This document shows, one piece after another, positions 19,600 through 30,399 of a DNA stretch of 64,000 nt; positions within the stretch are counted from its first letter, which is position 1, and each line of letters opens with the position of its first letter. A program made the position numbers and the translations under genes. The notes below the pieces were generated by a model. The model did not search any database. It saw only the letters and a program-made list of their open reading frames with translations, and was not told where the DNA came from. This DNA is from Vibrio maritimus (GTDB lineage Bacteria > Pseudomonadota > Gammaproteobacteria > Enterobacterales > Vibrionaceae). The DNA is taken from the NCBI GenBank assembly GCA_000755425.1, contig BBMT01000016.1:25967-89966 (forward strand), given 5' to 3'.

Positions 19600-20487
19600 A
19601 ACGTAGAAACGCTTCTACAGACTGTTCAGGTACCTCTTCCATTGGTAAATGTCCAACGTCGTCAAATACGATAGCATAAGAGTTCTCAATATCTCGCTCG
19701 AACTTTTGCGCATTTTCAGCAGGAAAATAGCGATCTTCCATGCCCCACAGAATAAGAGTCGGTGAAGATATTTTTTTATCTTATCCGAATCTTCATCCAG
19801 AGATGCTTTAACGCGCCGCGTGAATCCTTGTCGATTGTCTTGGTAAGTGGTGAGTTCGTAATATCGATCAATCAACGCTGCATCCACGAGTTGCTGGTCA
19901 AAATAAACTTCTTTAAGCCCATCGGAGAACATGAACCTTGGAGTGACATGCTCCATTATTCTATCTATGACTGGCCACTGCGCCATCTCTATAGCGGGCG
20001 GCCACGATTGTTGTGGATATCCTAATGCATTGATTAAAGTAAGACTTTTTATCTTTTCTGGATATTCTATACTGTACTCCCATCCAATGCGCCCACCCAA
20101 AGAGCTACCTACAAAATGCGCCTGTTCAATGTTGAGTTGCTTCGTAAACGCGCTCAAAAAGGCAATATCATCAACGATTTCATATCGATTCTCGGGTAAG
20201 TGCCCAGTTAAACCAAACCCGGGCAAGTCCATACGTACCACTCGATAGTCTTGTTTGAGTATTTGCGTCCACTGATCCCATGCGTGTAGTGAAGAAGAAG
20301 TTCCATGCAGTAAAATGACCACCTCGCCCTGCCCTTCATCTCGGTAATGCACTCGCTTCCCATCGACGGTGACATATTTTGAGGCATGATTAGTGTATTT
20401 TTGTTCAACTACCTCTGACCGAGTTTCTATACCACAACCTTGCAGCAACAAGGCCGATAACATCATTGATGTCATGTTCCTGTTCAT
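19577..20487 (-). CDS. Lipoprotein alpha/beta hydrolase, frame interrupted
   Basis: About 303 residues. The N-terminus MLSALLLQGCG has a lipobox (LQGC), so it is probably a lipid-anchored envelope hydrolase. The oxyanion region is LLHGTSSSLHAWDQW, the nucleophile elbow GSSLGG, the acid likely the Asp of GMEDRYF, and the His that of DVGHLPMEE. One A is missing near 19772. The listed frame runs to 19615, but the true C-terminus (SSPTLILWGMEDRYFP to FISKRKP) ends at 19577. Substrate is unknown. It overlaps the 3' end of the convergent AraC gene by 23 bp. Confidence 0.82.
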
Positions 20488-20635
20488 ACTTCCCCTCCTT
20501 ACCGATTCCGTTTCTACTGACGTTTGAGTGTAGAGGCTCTAGCTATGAAAAATAGGTCGTAAAGTTGCAACACTATGTTCTCAGGACTCATAATGCTTTG
20601 GTGAGGAAAGATGGTTTAAGACAGCGCGTGAGCCA

Positions 20636-20671
20636 CAAAAAAACCAGCAGCCTCACGACCACTGGTTTCCA
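20636..20671 (-). terminator. Terminator of motY
   Basis: On the minus strand AAACCAGTGG pairs with CTGGTTTTTTT around an interrupted stem, about 20 bases after the motY stop, and ends in a seven-T run. Confidence 0.7.
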
Positions 20672-20692
20672 AACTTCTACGTTAAATAGAAC

Positions 20693-21577
20693 CTAAACTT
20701 CAGTCCGCCCAAACGAAATCACCACCCTTTGGTTCTTCGCTTTACCTACCGGCGATGCATTGCTCGCAATCGGCCTACGCTTACCATATCCCTGCACCTG
20801 AATGCGATCTTTAGGTAATCCTAAAGAATGGAAATAGTCCTGCAAAATCGTCGCGCGTTTTTCCGATAACTGCTGGCTTTCACTCTTCGACTCCGAAGAA
20901 TCGGTAAAGGCTGAGACTAGAACTAAGTCAATATCTTGGTTATAGCGTACGTACTCAGCAATTTGTTGTAGGCGGTGCTGTGAGGTCTTATTGAGCTGCT
21001 CACTATTGCGGTCGTAGTGCAAGATAGTGAAAGAAATGTCTTCAAAGCTGTACGGAAGCAAGTTGGCAACACAATCGCTAAACACATTGTATTTAGCCTG
21101 AAATAGTACGGAAGAGAGCGACACTTCAATACGCTCGTCTCTACTTTGCCAGTCTTGATAGCTGAACGTTGGATAACGACCTTTCTCTAGTTCGCTCAAA
21201 ATACTCCAAGCTGCCTGCCCGCCAACGTAGCCGTCGAACTGTTTAAAGAACTGCAAGTTGGTGATGCGGTCAGCACTGTCACCTGGACGCCATGGAGGTG
21301 GCATCGACACTAAACTTACGTTGCGCGTTTCTCCCATCGAGCGGCGCATTTTAAGTTCAAAATCGAGGTTCTTCTTTTTACTGGCACGCGCGACAAATTC
21401 CGCATCGCCAAAATTTGGGATCGGATGTACAAGGCGGCACTCAAGCGGTGTGTTACTTACCATTTCCCACTGCGACTGGGTGGGCGTTGCCACATAGCGC
21501 TTTTCCATTGCCGCATCCGCCATCGGGATTGCCAGCGTGGGCAGAAGTAAAGTGGTAAGTAAAGCTTTTAATTTCAT
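20693..21577 (-). CDS. motY: Sodium-type polar flagellar protein MotY
   Basis: Periplasmic T-ring protein that anchors the PomA/PomB stator of the Na+-driven Vibrio flagellum. It is 294 residues long (V. alginolyticus 293). There is a signal peptide (ALLTTLLLPTLAIPMADA), the MotY N-terminal domain (PLECRLVHPIPNFGDAEF), then an OmpA-like peptidoglycan-binding domain (YNQDIDLVLVSAFTDSSESK to RIQVQGYGKRRPIASN). The ATG at 21577 gives the conserved N-terminus MKLKALL; the longer frame upstream is not coding. Divergent from rnt, an arrangement shared with other vibrios. Flagellar sigma-factor control is likely, but I could not place a convincing box. Confidence 0.94.
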   Translation of the reverse strand: MKLKALLTTLLLPTLAIPMADAAMEKRYVATPTQSQWEMVSNTPLECRLVHPIPNFGDAEFVARASKKKNLDFELKMRRSMGETRNVSLVSMPPPWRPGDSADRITNLQFFKQFDGYVGGQAAWSILSELEKGRYPTFSYQDWQSRDERIEVSLSSVLFQAKYNVFSDCVANLLPYSFEDISFTILHYDRNSEQLNKTSQHRLQQIAEYVRYNQDIDLVLVSAFTDSSESKSESQQLSEKRATILQDYFHSLGLPKDRIQVQGYGKRRPIASNASPVGKAKNQRVVISFGRTEV

Positions 21578-21919
21578 ATAGATAGATAACTCGATAACTT
21601 TTGCGTTAGCGGCATGTCCTTGCCGCCAAAGCATTTAGATGGATCTCCGTATAGGTTATTGCAATTTCCCCGCCAACATCGCACTAGTGAAAAACAAAGC
21701 ACTCGTTTCCTGAAGCGCGTCTCAGACAAGATGGATTCTGACTACTTTTCACACCGCACCTGCTCAATCAGTCTCGTAGATCAGCCTTATCTGTTAAGTC
21801 AAAGCTATTAACGCCTACTATCAATAGCCGTATAGAAGGCAAATTAAATGCCCGGTTTAGTTTTTTATGCTGACAGAATCTGCAATAATGCCCGCTTCGT
21901 CACACTTGAAAACTCAAAC

Positions 21920-22570
21920 ATGTCTGTAGAAAACGAAGCACTTACCCTAAAAAAGCGATTCCGTGGTTACTTTCCCGTTGTTGTCGACGTGGAAACAGCA
22001 GGTTTTAATGCTAGCACTGATGCGTTACTGGAAATTTGTGCCATCACCTTGAAGATGGACGAAGAAGGTAACCTTGAGCCTGCCACTGTGATGCACTATC
22101 ACATTGAACCATTTGAAGGCGCAAACTTAGAAAAGGAAGCGCTGGAGTTTAATGGTATTCGCGACCCATTTAGCCCACTTCGCGGCGCGGTGTCGGAGCA
22201 AGAAGCGTTAAAAGAGATCTACAAACTGATTCGAAAAGAGCAAAAGCAACACGATTGCAATCGTGCCATCATGGTGGCGCACAATGCGAACTTCGACCAC
22301 AGTTTTGTGAGTGCGGCGAACGAACGTGCCAAACTTAAGCGCGTTCCGTTTCATCCGTTTGCTACCTTTGATACTGCCACATTGAGTGGTCTCGCTTATG
22401 GTCAAACGGTGTTGGCGAAAGCTTGTAAAGTCGCAGGAATGGAGTTCGACAATAAGGAAGCCCACTCGGCTCTGTACGACACTCAAAAGACGGCTGAGCT
22501 ATTTTGCCGAATCGTCAATAAATGGAAAGCACTTGGTGGCTGGCCAGTTGTTGACGACAACCAAGAATAA
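21920..22570 (+). CDS. rnt: Ribonuclease T
   Basis: DEDD-family 3'-5' exoribonuclease that trims tRNA and other stable RNA 3' ends. It is 216 residues long. Exo motifs VVDVETAGFN, VAHNANFDHSF and HSALYDTQKTAELF supply the four acidic residues and the catalytic histidine. The ATG at 21920 gives MSVENEALTLKKRFRGYFPVVVDVETAG, close to known RNase T N-termini. Divergent from motY. A transporter gene follows 28 bases later. Confidence 0.95.
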   Translation: MSVENEALTLKKRFRGYFPVVVDVETAGFNASTDALLEICAITLKMDEEGNLEPATVMHYHIEPFEGANLEKEALEFNGIRDPFSPLRGAVSEQEALKEIYKLIRKEQKQHDCNRAIMVAHNANFDHSFVSAANERAKLKRVPFHPFATFDTATLSGLAYGQTVLAKACKVAGMEFDNKEAHSALYDTQKTAELFCRIVNKWKALGGWPVVDDNQE

Positions 22571-22597
22571 ACAAACACACATTTTTTAGAGATTATT

Positions 22598-23923
22598 ATG
22601 AATCCTGTCGTTATTTCCGTTTGCATCATGCTGCTGCTCGCACTGATGCGCGTTAACGTTGTCGTTGCGTTAACATTCAGTGCCATTGTAGGTGGCGTCG
22701 TGTCTGGTATGTCTTTAACCGAAGCTGTAGGTGCCTTTGAGGGTGGCCTCGGCGGTGGTGCAACTATCGCACTTAGCTATGCAATGTTGGGTACCTTCGC
22801 GGTCGCAATTTCTAAATCTGGCATAACTGATTTGCTTGCACAGAGCGTTATTAAGCGCATCCACGGCAAAGAGAGCTCAGCTGGGACTACTGGCCTTAAA
22901 TATGCGGTTTTGGTTGCACTGATCCTAGTGACCATGTCGTCTCAGAACATCATTCCAGTTCATATCGCCTTTATCCCAATTTTGATTCCACCTTTGCTAG
23001 GCGTATTTGCAAAACTTAAGCTAGACCGTCGTCTAGTGGCGTGTGTGCTGACCTTCGGTCTTGTAACGCCGTATATGGTATTGCCAGTCGGGTTTGGTGG
23101 CATCTTCCTAAACAATATTCTGCTTAAAAACCTGCACGATAATGGCCTTGAGTCAGTCACAGCAGCGCAAGTGCCAATGGCGATGTTGCTTCCAGCTGCA
23201 GGTATGATCACAGGTCTACTAATGGCTATCTTCTTTAGCTACCGTAAGCCTCGCGAATACGCAGAAACCGAGCTAACTCAAATTGATGAAGAGCCTTCTC
23301 ACATCAATAAGAAGAACATTGTCATTGCTCTAGCGGGTATCGTTGCAGCTCTTGCGGTTCAGCTAACCTCTGGCTCAATGATCATTGGTGCTCTAGCAGG
23401 CTTCATGGTGTTCACTTTTGGCGGCGTGATCGCATGGAAAGAGACGCAAGATGTGTTCACCAAAGGTGTACACATGATGGCGATGATCGGCTTTATCATG
23501 ATTTCAGCGGCGGGCTTTGCAGCAGTAATGAAGCAAACTGGCGGCGTTGAAACGCTGGTTGAAGCACTATCCACAAGCATTGGTGACAACAAGCCACTTG
23601 CAGCACTTCTAATGCTAATTGTTGGTCTTCTGGTTACGATGGGTATCGGTTCTTCGTTCTCAACGATTCCAATCATCGCAACAATTTACGTTCCTCTCGC
23701 ACTTGCATTTGGCTTCTCGCCAATGGCAACCGTAGCCCTTGTTGGTACAGCGGCTGCACTCGGCGATGCCGGCTCACCAGCTTCTGACTCAACCTTAGGT
23801 CCAACATCAGGCCTAAACGCAGATGGTCAGCACGAACACATTTGGGAAACAGTGGTACCTACCTTTATCCACTACAACATCCCACTGATCGTATTTGGTT
23901 GGATTGCAGCGATGGTACTGTAG
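22598..23923 (+). CDS. NhaC-superfamily Na+/H+ antiporter-type transporter
   Basis: 441 residues with about eleven predicted membrane helices, typical of the ion-transporter superfamily with YuiF-type members (Na+/H+ antiporter family, some reported as amino-acid carriers). Conserved glycine-rich segments include GGLGGGATIALSYAMLGTFA, and near the C-terminus GDAGSPASDSTLGPTSGLNA. It lies 28 bases after rnt with a RBS-like AGAGATT. Cargo cannot be assigned from sequence alone. A strong terminator follows. Confidence 0.85.
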   Translation: MNPVVISVCIMLLLALMRVNVVVALTFSAIVGGVVSGMSLTEAVGAFEGGLGGGATIALSYAMLGTFAVAISKSGITDLLAQSVIKRIHGKESSAGTTGLKYAVLVALILVTMSSQNIIPVHIAFIPILIPPLLGVFAKLKLDRRLVACVLTFGLVTPYMVLPVGFGGIFLNNILLKNLHDNGLESVTAAQVPMAMLLPAAGMITGLLMAIFFSYRKPREYAETELTQIDEEPSHINKKNIVIALAGIVAALAVQLTSGSMIIGALAGFMVFTFGGVIAWKETQDVFTKGVHMMAMIGFIMISAAGFAAVMKQTGGVETLVEALSTSIGDNKPLAALLMLIVGLLVTMGIGSSFSTIPIIATIYVPLALAFGFSPMATVALVGTAAALGDAGSPASDSTLGPTSGLNADGQHEHIWETVVPTFIHYNIPLIVFGWIAAMVL

Positions 23924-23954
23924 TTAACTTAGCTATCGTCATACGCTAAATCGC

Positions 23955-23985
23955 AAAAAGCTTGGTCAATAACCAAGCCTTTTTT
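23955..23985 (+). terminator. Terminator after the NhaC-type transporter
   Basis: AAAAAGCTTGGT, loop CAAT, AACCAAGCCTTTTTT. Confidence 0.85.
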
Positions 23986-24004
23986 GTTTCTTCTTAAACC
24001 AAGA

Positions 24005-24325
24005 CTACTTCTTTGCTTGTCTTGCTTCAAACGCAGCTAGCTGCTCTGGCGTTGCTTTGGGTTGATGGTTGGTTTTCCACTCATCGTAGGTCATGCCATA
24101 GACACGCTCGCGAGCGTCATCAATGTCCAAGTCCAATCCAGCGGTTTCTGCTTCGGCTTTATACCACTTACTAAAACAGTTGCGGCAAAAGCCCGCCAAA
24201 ATCATAAGGTCGATGTTTTGCACATCTTTATTGCTGTCTAGGTGCTCTAGAAGGCGACGAAATACCGCAGCGTCGAGCTTATCTTGTTGCTCTTGAGGTA
24301 GATCTTTATATTTGAAATCAGCCAC
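24005..24325 (-). CDS. DUF1244 family protein
   Basis: 106 residues, intact and soluble. The core IDLMILAGFCRNCFSKWYKAEAE, with its paired cysteines (FCRNCF), is the mark of DUF1244, a small family widespread in proteobacteria and of unknown function. Cys-X2-Cys could bind a metal. ATG at 24325 is preceded by AAAGGAAAGTAG. It lies downstream of the RND pump on the same strand but is separated from it by a terminator. Confidence 0.88.
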   Translation of the reverse strand: MADFKYKDLPQEQQDKLDAAVFRRLLEHLDSNKDVQNIDLMILAGFCRNCFSKWYKAEAETAGLDLDIDDARERVYGMTYDEWKTNHQPKATPEQLAAFEARQAKK

Positions 24326-24374
24326 TCTACTTTCCTTTTATTGTTGGTTTTTCTTCCTCCATCCTAACCAACAA

Positions 24375-24405
24375 ACAAAAAAATGCCCAGTCGAAACTGG
24401 GCATT
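24375..24405 (-). terminator. Terminator of the RND efflux operon
   Basis: On the minus strand ATGCCCAGT, loop TTCG, ACTGGGCAT, then seven T. It starts just after the reconstructed stop at 24412. Confidence 0.85.
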
Positions 24406-24411
24406 TATGAC

Positions 24412-27400
24412 CTATACGTCGTTTAACTCACCATGACTGGTTCGCGCTTTTACGTCATGACTAAGCGCTTTATTTAGCTCAGCCTCTACGTGACCTGGCG
24501 ATTGAGTACGCGCCGATATCAAGCGGTACATCGCTGGAATAACGAACAAAGTAACCAAGGTCGCAAACGCCATACCAAAGAAGATAACCGTACCTACGGC
24601 TACTCGGCTCTCATAACCCGCGCCCGTTGAAAGGATAAGCGGATGGCACCTGCTAACGTAGTAAATGCTGTCATCATGATTGGGCGTAGACGTCTTGCCG
24701 AAGCGTCAATAATGGCTTTTTCAAACTCAATGCCTTTGTCGCGAAGTTGGTTGGCAAACTCAACAATCAAGATACCGTTTTTGGTCACCATACCGATAAG
24801 CATGATCATGCCGATCTGGCTGTAGATGTTCAGGCCTTGCTGCATGATAACCATACCCAAGAAGCCACCAAATACACCCATAGGCACGGTAAACATCACC
24901 ACTAGCGGGTTCACAAAGCTCTCAAACTGAGCTGCAAGTACAAGATAAGCAACCAGCAGTGCCAGACCAAAGACCACCAAGATACTCGATTGATTCTCTT
25001 TGAAGTCTTTGGACTCACCGGCATAGCTCACCGAGATATCCCCCGGCAGCATCTCGATAGCTTGGCTGTCCATAAAGTCCAGTGCTTCACCCAAGGTGTA
25101 ACCATCGGATAGGTTAGCCTTGATGGTAATCGCTTTTTGCTTATTGTAGTGTGACAAACGAGTCGAAGAGGCCACTTCTTCAATCGACGTCACCGCATCA
25201 AGTGTAACAAGCTCACCGGATTTGGTTCGCATGTAAATTTGGCTTAAATCGTTGGCGTTATTGAACTGATTCTCATCACCACGCAAATACACATCGTACT
25301 CTTCACCGCGTTCAACATAAGTCGTTTCAGTTTTACCACCAAGCATGATCTCTAGTGTGTCGGAAATATCTGCAACACTAATACCGAGTTCAGCCGCACG
25401 TTCACGGTCTATGGTGACAACGAGTTCCGGTGTTTTCTCAGAGTAATCTGTACTTGCCCCCTCCATAAACGGAGACTCTTCCGCCGCTTGTTCAAGCTTG
25501 TCCGCCCATGTTTGAAGTTCAGAATAGTCTGAACCGCCAATCACGAACTGAACAGGTTCACTAGAGCCGCCTCTAAAGCCTGGCATAAACGGATAGACAC
25601 GCACATCTGCGATGCCAGCCAACGCTTTTCTGGCCTCACCAAGTGCCTCAGAAGCGGTAATATCGCGGTCGTTCCAATCTTCTAGAATCATGATAACAAA
25701 GCCCGTCTGGTCACCGGCGTTACCACCAAATGCTGGAGATTGAATACTGAATGACTTTAAGAACCCTTGCCCAAGTAGAGGCATTAACCGTTCTTCGACA
25801 ATGTCCATGTTTGCTGCCATACGGTTGTAACTGGTCGCGTCAGCTCCACGTACGAAGGCGAAAATCACACCACGGTCTTCTGAAGGCGTTAGCTGTGCAG
25901 GTACCTGTTGCATCAACTGGAAACTACCGCCAACACAAGCGATGATAACAATTGGTGCAACCCAACGAAGCTTAAGGGCTTTCGCCAACGCTAGCTTGTA
26001 ACCACGTTCTAGCTTTTTAAAGCCACGATCGACAAACTGCGTGAAGCGGTTTGGCTTGTCATTCGCTTTTAGGATCGTACTTCCCAATACAGGTGTTAGG
26101 GTCAAGGCAATCAGCGAGGAGAAGATCACCGACATGGCTAGCAACACCGAGAACTCAGTGAACAGCAAGCCAATCATCCCGTCCATAAACGAAATAGGTA
26201 GGAAGACCATCACCAGAACCAAGGTGGTCGCGATAACCGCAAAGCCAACTTCACGAGTTCCCTTATAGGCCGCCAGCAGCGGTGATTCACCACGTTCAAT
26301 ATGGTGGAATATATTCTCGACAACAACGATGGCATCATCCACGACCAGTCCGATAGACAGAATAAGTGCCATCAAGGTAATCAGGTTGATTGAGAAACCA
26401 AAGAAATAAGCTGCGATAAAGGATGAAATCAATGAAACGGGTACAGTGACCGCCGGAATCAACGTCGCTCGAGCCTGGCCAATAAAGATATAGAGAACCA
26501 GAATAACCAAGCCGCCGGTGATAAATAACGTGTTGTAGACCTCAGAGATTGAGCGATCAATGAAAACCGTTGAATCATAGTCGATAGCCAATCGAGTTCC
26601 ATTTGGCAGGAATTGCTGCAACTGCTCAACTTCTTTATGAACAAGGTCAGCCATCTCTAGTGGGTTGGCATCAGACTGAGGGACAATACCCATACTGACA
26701 TTGACGACACCATCACTCTTAAAGGTAGAGTTTTCGTTCTCAGCACCGACATAGACATCAGCGACATCTTTCAGATAAATAGGTGTATTGTCACTTGCTC
26801 GTTTTACAACCAAGTACTCAAAGTCTATTGGCGTATTATAAGCACGAGCAGTTCGTACCGACATCACTGTCGCATCATTACGAACTTCACCACCCGGGCT
26901 TTCAATGTTTTCGGTTCGCAGTGCCGAGGTAATATCAGACGTCGTGACACCTCGCCCAGCCATGTAGCAGGTTTCAGTTTGATGTACATCACCTGATATA
27001 GACCACCAGAAACATCAACAGAACTCACGCCGCTTATTAAACTAAAACGATCGACCAAAACACGGTTAACGTAGTCGGTCAACTGAGTACGATCCATTTC
27101 CGATGAGCTAAGGTTGATATAGACCGAAGCCTCACCACTACCGTTGTTTTTGAAAACAAGCGGATCATCCGCTTCATCAGGGAGCGAGCGCTGCGCACGA
27201 GCAACCGCATCTCGAACGTCGCTGACACCCGTGTTAAGGTCATAACCGAGTTCAAACGTCACCGTTATTCGCGACATGCTGTTACGGGTGGTCGATTCAA
27301 TTTCGTCGATACCACTGATGCCCGACAACTGGTCTTCGATCACCGACGTTATCTGGCTTTCAATGATAGTGGCGGACGCACCTTCGTAACGAGTAGATAT

Positions 27401-27538
27401 CGAAACCACAGGGTTTTCGATATCCGGCATCTCACGAACGGCAAGTTTACTAAACGACACGATACCGAATACGCAGAGCAACAAGCTCAGTACGATAGCC
27501 GCTACCGGACGTTTAACAGAAACATCAGATAACAGCAT
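24412..27538 (-). CDS. RND multidrug efflux permease, frame interrupted twice
   Basis: Inner-membrane proton-driven pump subunit of a tripartite efflux system. About 1042 residues, the RND norm, with 12 membrane helices and two large periplasmic loops. Motifs include the N-terminal VSVKRPVAAIVLSLLLCVFG, the proton-relay helix segment GLVVDDAIVVVENI and FSVLLAMSVIFSSLIALTLTPV. One A is missing near 26963 (IKLKPATMAGRGVTTSDITS). One C is missing near 24640 (TTLAGAIPLILSTGAGYESRVAVG), with the true C-terminus ending at 24412. The start overlaps the adaptor stop by one base (TAATG). It looks closest to the VexH-like group of Vibrio pumps, but this is from memory. Confidence 0.9.
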
Positions 27539-28626
27539 TAGCTCGCATCCTTATCCATTGGCTTTTTGCCTTTAACGCGAGCGGCGTTTGGCTCACCGTC
27601 AGCATTGACTTCAGAGACAGAGGCTCCGTCGCGCATATTGACGATACCTTGCACCACAATACGTTGACCAATCTCAATACCATTCTCAATGACAACTTGG
27701 TTGCCAACACGAGCACCTAAGAAGACCTCGGTACGATGTGCTTTGTTGTTTTCATCGACAATATAGACATAACGCTTGGTACCAGAATATTCTAGCGCTT
27801 GTACAGGAATAATAGGCGCTTCAATAGGTGGGAATTCCATACGAGCCTGCGCCAACATACCTGGCTTTAAACGGCCATCTTCGTTTTCAAAGTGAATACG
27901 AACACGAAGGTTAAGCGTCTCTTGATTCACGCGCGTATCAATCGCGACTACCTTGCCCGAAAATACACGAGTACCCCATGCAGAGGTGAGCGCCGTCACC
28001 GCCATACCTTTTTCAAGCATTGGCAGGTAGCTTTCTGGAACTTGTAAATCCAACTGCATCACGGAAAGGTCATCAAGCGTTAGTAGCTCAGTGCCGACAT
28101 TGACTAACTTACCGCGGCTAAAATCAATCAAGCCAACGGTGCCGGAAAAAGGCGCCTCTATATATAGATCATTCAGATTGGCATTCGCCGCATCCAACCG
28201 TGCATTACCAATCTCTACAACGGCTTTTTGGGCATCGATCTCGGTCTTCGTTATTGCGTTGCGATCCACTAGGCGTTCAAACTCAGCCAGAATACGTTTT
28301 TGATCACGAACGTAGGCCTTGGCTTCCGCGACAGCGGCCAGGGCTTTGTCATCGTTAAGCTGAACCAACAGCTGACCTTTATCTACGGTTTGATTGGCAC
28401 TCACCTGAATGCTATCAACAATGCCGTTCACCTCAGACGCAATAATAACAGACTCGTCAGCTTCAAGTTTGCCGACAAGAGAAAGCGATTGCGAGACTTG
28501 GTGGATAGCAACAGGTTCGGTCACCACCGACACTGCTTTGGCGCCAAAACTCCTTTTGGCAAAACTTGCTGGAGAGGCACATAGAATAGACAGTGCAAGC
28601 AAGCCCGTTATGGTTTTATTTTTCAT
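27538..28626 (-). CDS. RND efflux periplasmic adaptor (membrane fusion protein)
   Basis: 362 residues. A signal peptide (ITGLLALSILCASPASFA) is followed by lipoyl half-motifs (ESVIIASEVNGIVDSIQVSANQTVDKGQLLVQL and APFSGTVGLIDFSRGKLV), a coiled-coil hairpin (about 90-150) and beta-barrel domains (LRVRIHFENEDGRLKPGMLAQARMEFP). It links the permease to an outer-membrane channel, which is not encoded here and is probably TolC. First gene of a two-gene operon with the permease. No local TetR-type regulator is present. Confidence 0.92.
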   Translation of the reverse strand: MKNKTITGLLALSILCASPASFAKRSFGAKAVSVVTEPVAIHQVSQSLSLVGKLEADESVIIASEVNGIVDSIQVSANQTVDKGQLLVQLNDDKALAAVAEAKAYVRDQKRILAEFERLVDRNAITKTEIDAQKAVVEIGNARLDAANANLNDLYIEAPFSGTVGLIDFSRGKLVNVGTELLTLDDLSVMQLDLQVPESYLPMLEKGMAVTALTSAWGTRVFSGKVVAIDTRVNQETLNLRVRIHFENEDGRLKPGMLAQARMEFPPIEAPIIPVQALEYSGTKRYVYIVDENNKAHRTEVFLGARVGNQVVIENGIEIGQRIVVQGIVNMRDGASVSEVNADGEPNAARVKGKKPMDKDAS

Positions 28627-28949
28627 TGTATGAATCTTATCGTGAAAAAACTTAGGTTATTTTAGCGGGTTATACGCTGTGTAACGTCAAGAAGTGTAAA
28701 TCTCGCTAGAGGAGTTCATTTACATTTGAGTTTAATCTCTCCTTCTTACTCGTCACGTAGAACCACTATAACTCCCTGCTGTTTAAATAATAATGACTAA
28801 AAACACGCTTTTTAGCCGTCTCTGTCCAAAAAGGCACCATTCAGTTCAAAATCAGCAAAAAAGGGTTTACAGCCATGCGCAGTTTGTTATGATGCGCTCC
28901 GCACTTGAGGGATGTGTTGGGAAAACATCAAACAAGTATAAAAACTCCT
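28627..28949. promoter_or_regulatory. Spacer between efflux operon and tRNA-Tyr genes
   Basis: A 323-bp divergent spacer. It must hold the efflux promoter (minus strand) and holds the tRNA-Tyr promoter at 28866-28893. I see no gene. The repeat TGTAAATC...TTTACAT around 28695-28727 could be an efflux operator, but this is weak. Confidence 0.35.
28866..28893 (+). promoter_or_regulatory. Sigma-70 promoter of the tRNA-Tyr genes
   Basis: TTTACA (28866-28871) and TATGAT (28888-28893) are 16 bases apart, followed by a GC-rich discriminator (GCGCTCCGC). The first tRNA starts 57 bases after the -10, leaving a processed leader. Confidence 0.7.
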
Positions 28950-29034
<85 letters not shown>

Positions 29035-29113
29035 TATTTTGTTAGTTAATGAGATTAGCTAACCAACTTGAATCGACGCGTTGGGAAAACATCGACCAAG
29101 TATAAAAACCCCT

Positions 29114-29197
<84 letters not shown>

Positions 29198-29205
29198 TAC
29201 AAATG

Positions 29206-29234
29206 AAAAACCGACTCGCTTGAGTCGGTTTTTT
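29206..29234 (+). terminator. Terminator of the tRNA-Tyr transcript
   Basis: AAAAACCGACTC, loop GCTT, GAGTCGGTTTTTT, nine bases after the second CCA. Confidence 0.88.
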
Positions 29235-29276
29235 CGTTTCTGCTATCCGAATATTTCAAATATTCCAACCATTACC

Positions 29277-30227
29277 CTATCCACCAACGGATTCACGCCC
29301 ATGTGGCGAATCAAGATCCAATTCAGGACCAAGCGGCACCACTTGCGTTGGATTGATACCTGTATGGCTAAAGTAATAGTGACGCTTGATATGATACATA
29401 TCGGTAGTCGCACTCACCCCTTCAACTTGATACAACTCTTTTAGGTAGCCTTGAATGTTCGGGTAATCCGCAATGCGTTTTTTATTGCATTTGAAGTGAC
29501 CAACGTACACAGCGTCAAAACGAACTAAGGTAGTAAACAAGCGCCAATCCGCTTCGGTTAGTTTATCTCCAGCAAGATAACGCGACGTTGCTAAGTGCTC
29601 ATCGATCTCATCAAGAGCATCAAACAAGCTATGAAATGCTTCTTCGTAAGCCTCTTGCGTGGTGGCAAAACCGCAGCGATACACGCCATTATTGATGTTG
29701 GGATAGACAAACTCGTTCCAGTTATCAATGCCAGCACGCAGTGACTCTGGATAGTAGTCGTCATGATTTCCGGTTAATTCGTTGAACGCGGAGTTAAACA
29801 TTCGAATAATTTCAGACGATTCGTTGCTCACAATCGTATTGGTTTTCTTATCCCAAAGTACTGGCACAGTCACTCTGCCGGTGTAATCAGGCTTCGCTTG
29901 AGTATACACCTGATGCATTTTGGTAAATCCAAACAATGGCTCTGGAAGACCAAACACCCAGCCTTCTGAAAGCATATCGGGGCAAACAACAGTGACATCG
30001 ATGTGCGACTCGAGCCCCTTAAGAGAACGGAAGATAAGAGTACGATGTGCCCAAGGACAAGCTAGCGACACATAAAGATGATAGCGACCGGATTCCGGCT
30101 GAAACTCGGCATCCGCTCGGTTTTCAATCCAGTTGCGAAAACCGGCGTCTTCACGGACAAATTTACCACCAGAGGTTTTGGTGTCATACCAAACATCATG
30201 CCAAACACCTTCTACTAATTTCCCCAT
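29277..30227 (-). CDS. Glutathionyl-hydroquinone reductase (YqjG-like)
   Basis: Xi-class glutathione transferase that reduces glutathionyl-hydroquinones using glutathione. 316 residues. The active-site motif SLACPWAHRTLI has the catalytic cysteine, and the C-terminal all-alpha domain carries LAGDKLTEADWRLFTTLVRFD. The ATG at 30227 (MGKLVEGVWHDVWYDT) is chosen over an upstream in-frame start because it has AGGAAT before it and matches the family N-terminus. Stands alone. Intact. Confidence 0.92.
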   Translation of the reverse strand: MGKLVEGVWHDVWYDTKTSGGKFVREDAGFRNWIENRADAEFQPESGRYHLYVSLACPWAHRTLIFRSLKGLESHIDVTVVCPDMLSEGWVFGLPEPLFGFTKMHQVYTQAKPDYTGRVTVPVLWDKKTNTIVSNESSEIIRMFNSAFNELTGNHDDYYPESLRAGIDNWNEFVYPNINNGVYRCGFATTQEAYEEAFHSLFDALDEIDEHLATSRYLAGDKLTEADWRLFTTLVRFDAVYVGHFKCNKKRIADYPNIQGYLKELYQVEGVSATTDMYHIKRHYYFSHTGINPTQVVPLGPELDLDSPHGRESVGG

Positions 30228-30365
30228 GACTCTATTCCTCTTTATAATTTGATGATTCAAAGTATAGAGCGAACCCAAGGGGAACTTGATAGGAAGGGTT
30301 TAACTATGTCGTTCAAATTCTTTGAATAACTAGTGGTATAGTGATGGTTTCCAGATTTCAGATAC

Positions 30366-30399
30366 AAAAAAAGCGCGACCAAAAATCTCGTCGCGCTTA
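30366..30399 (-). terminator. Terminator of the opp operon
   Basis: On the minus strand AAGCGCGAC, loop GAGATTTTTG, GTCGCGCTTTTTTT, about 90 bases after the oppF stop. Confidence 0.88.
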
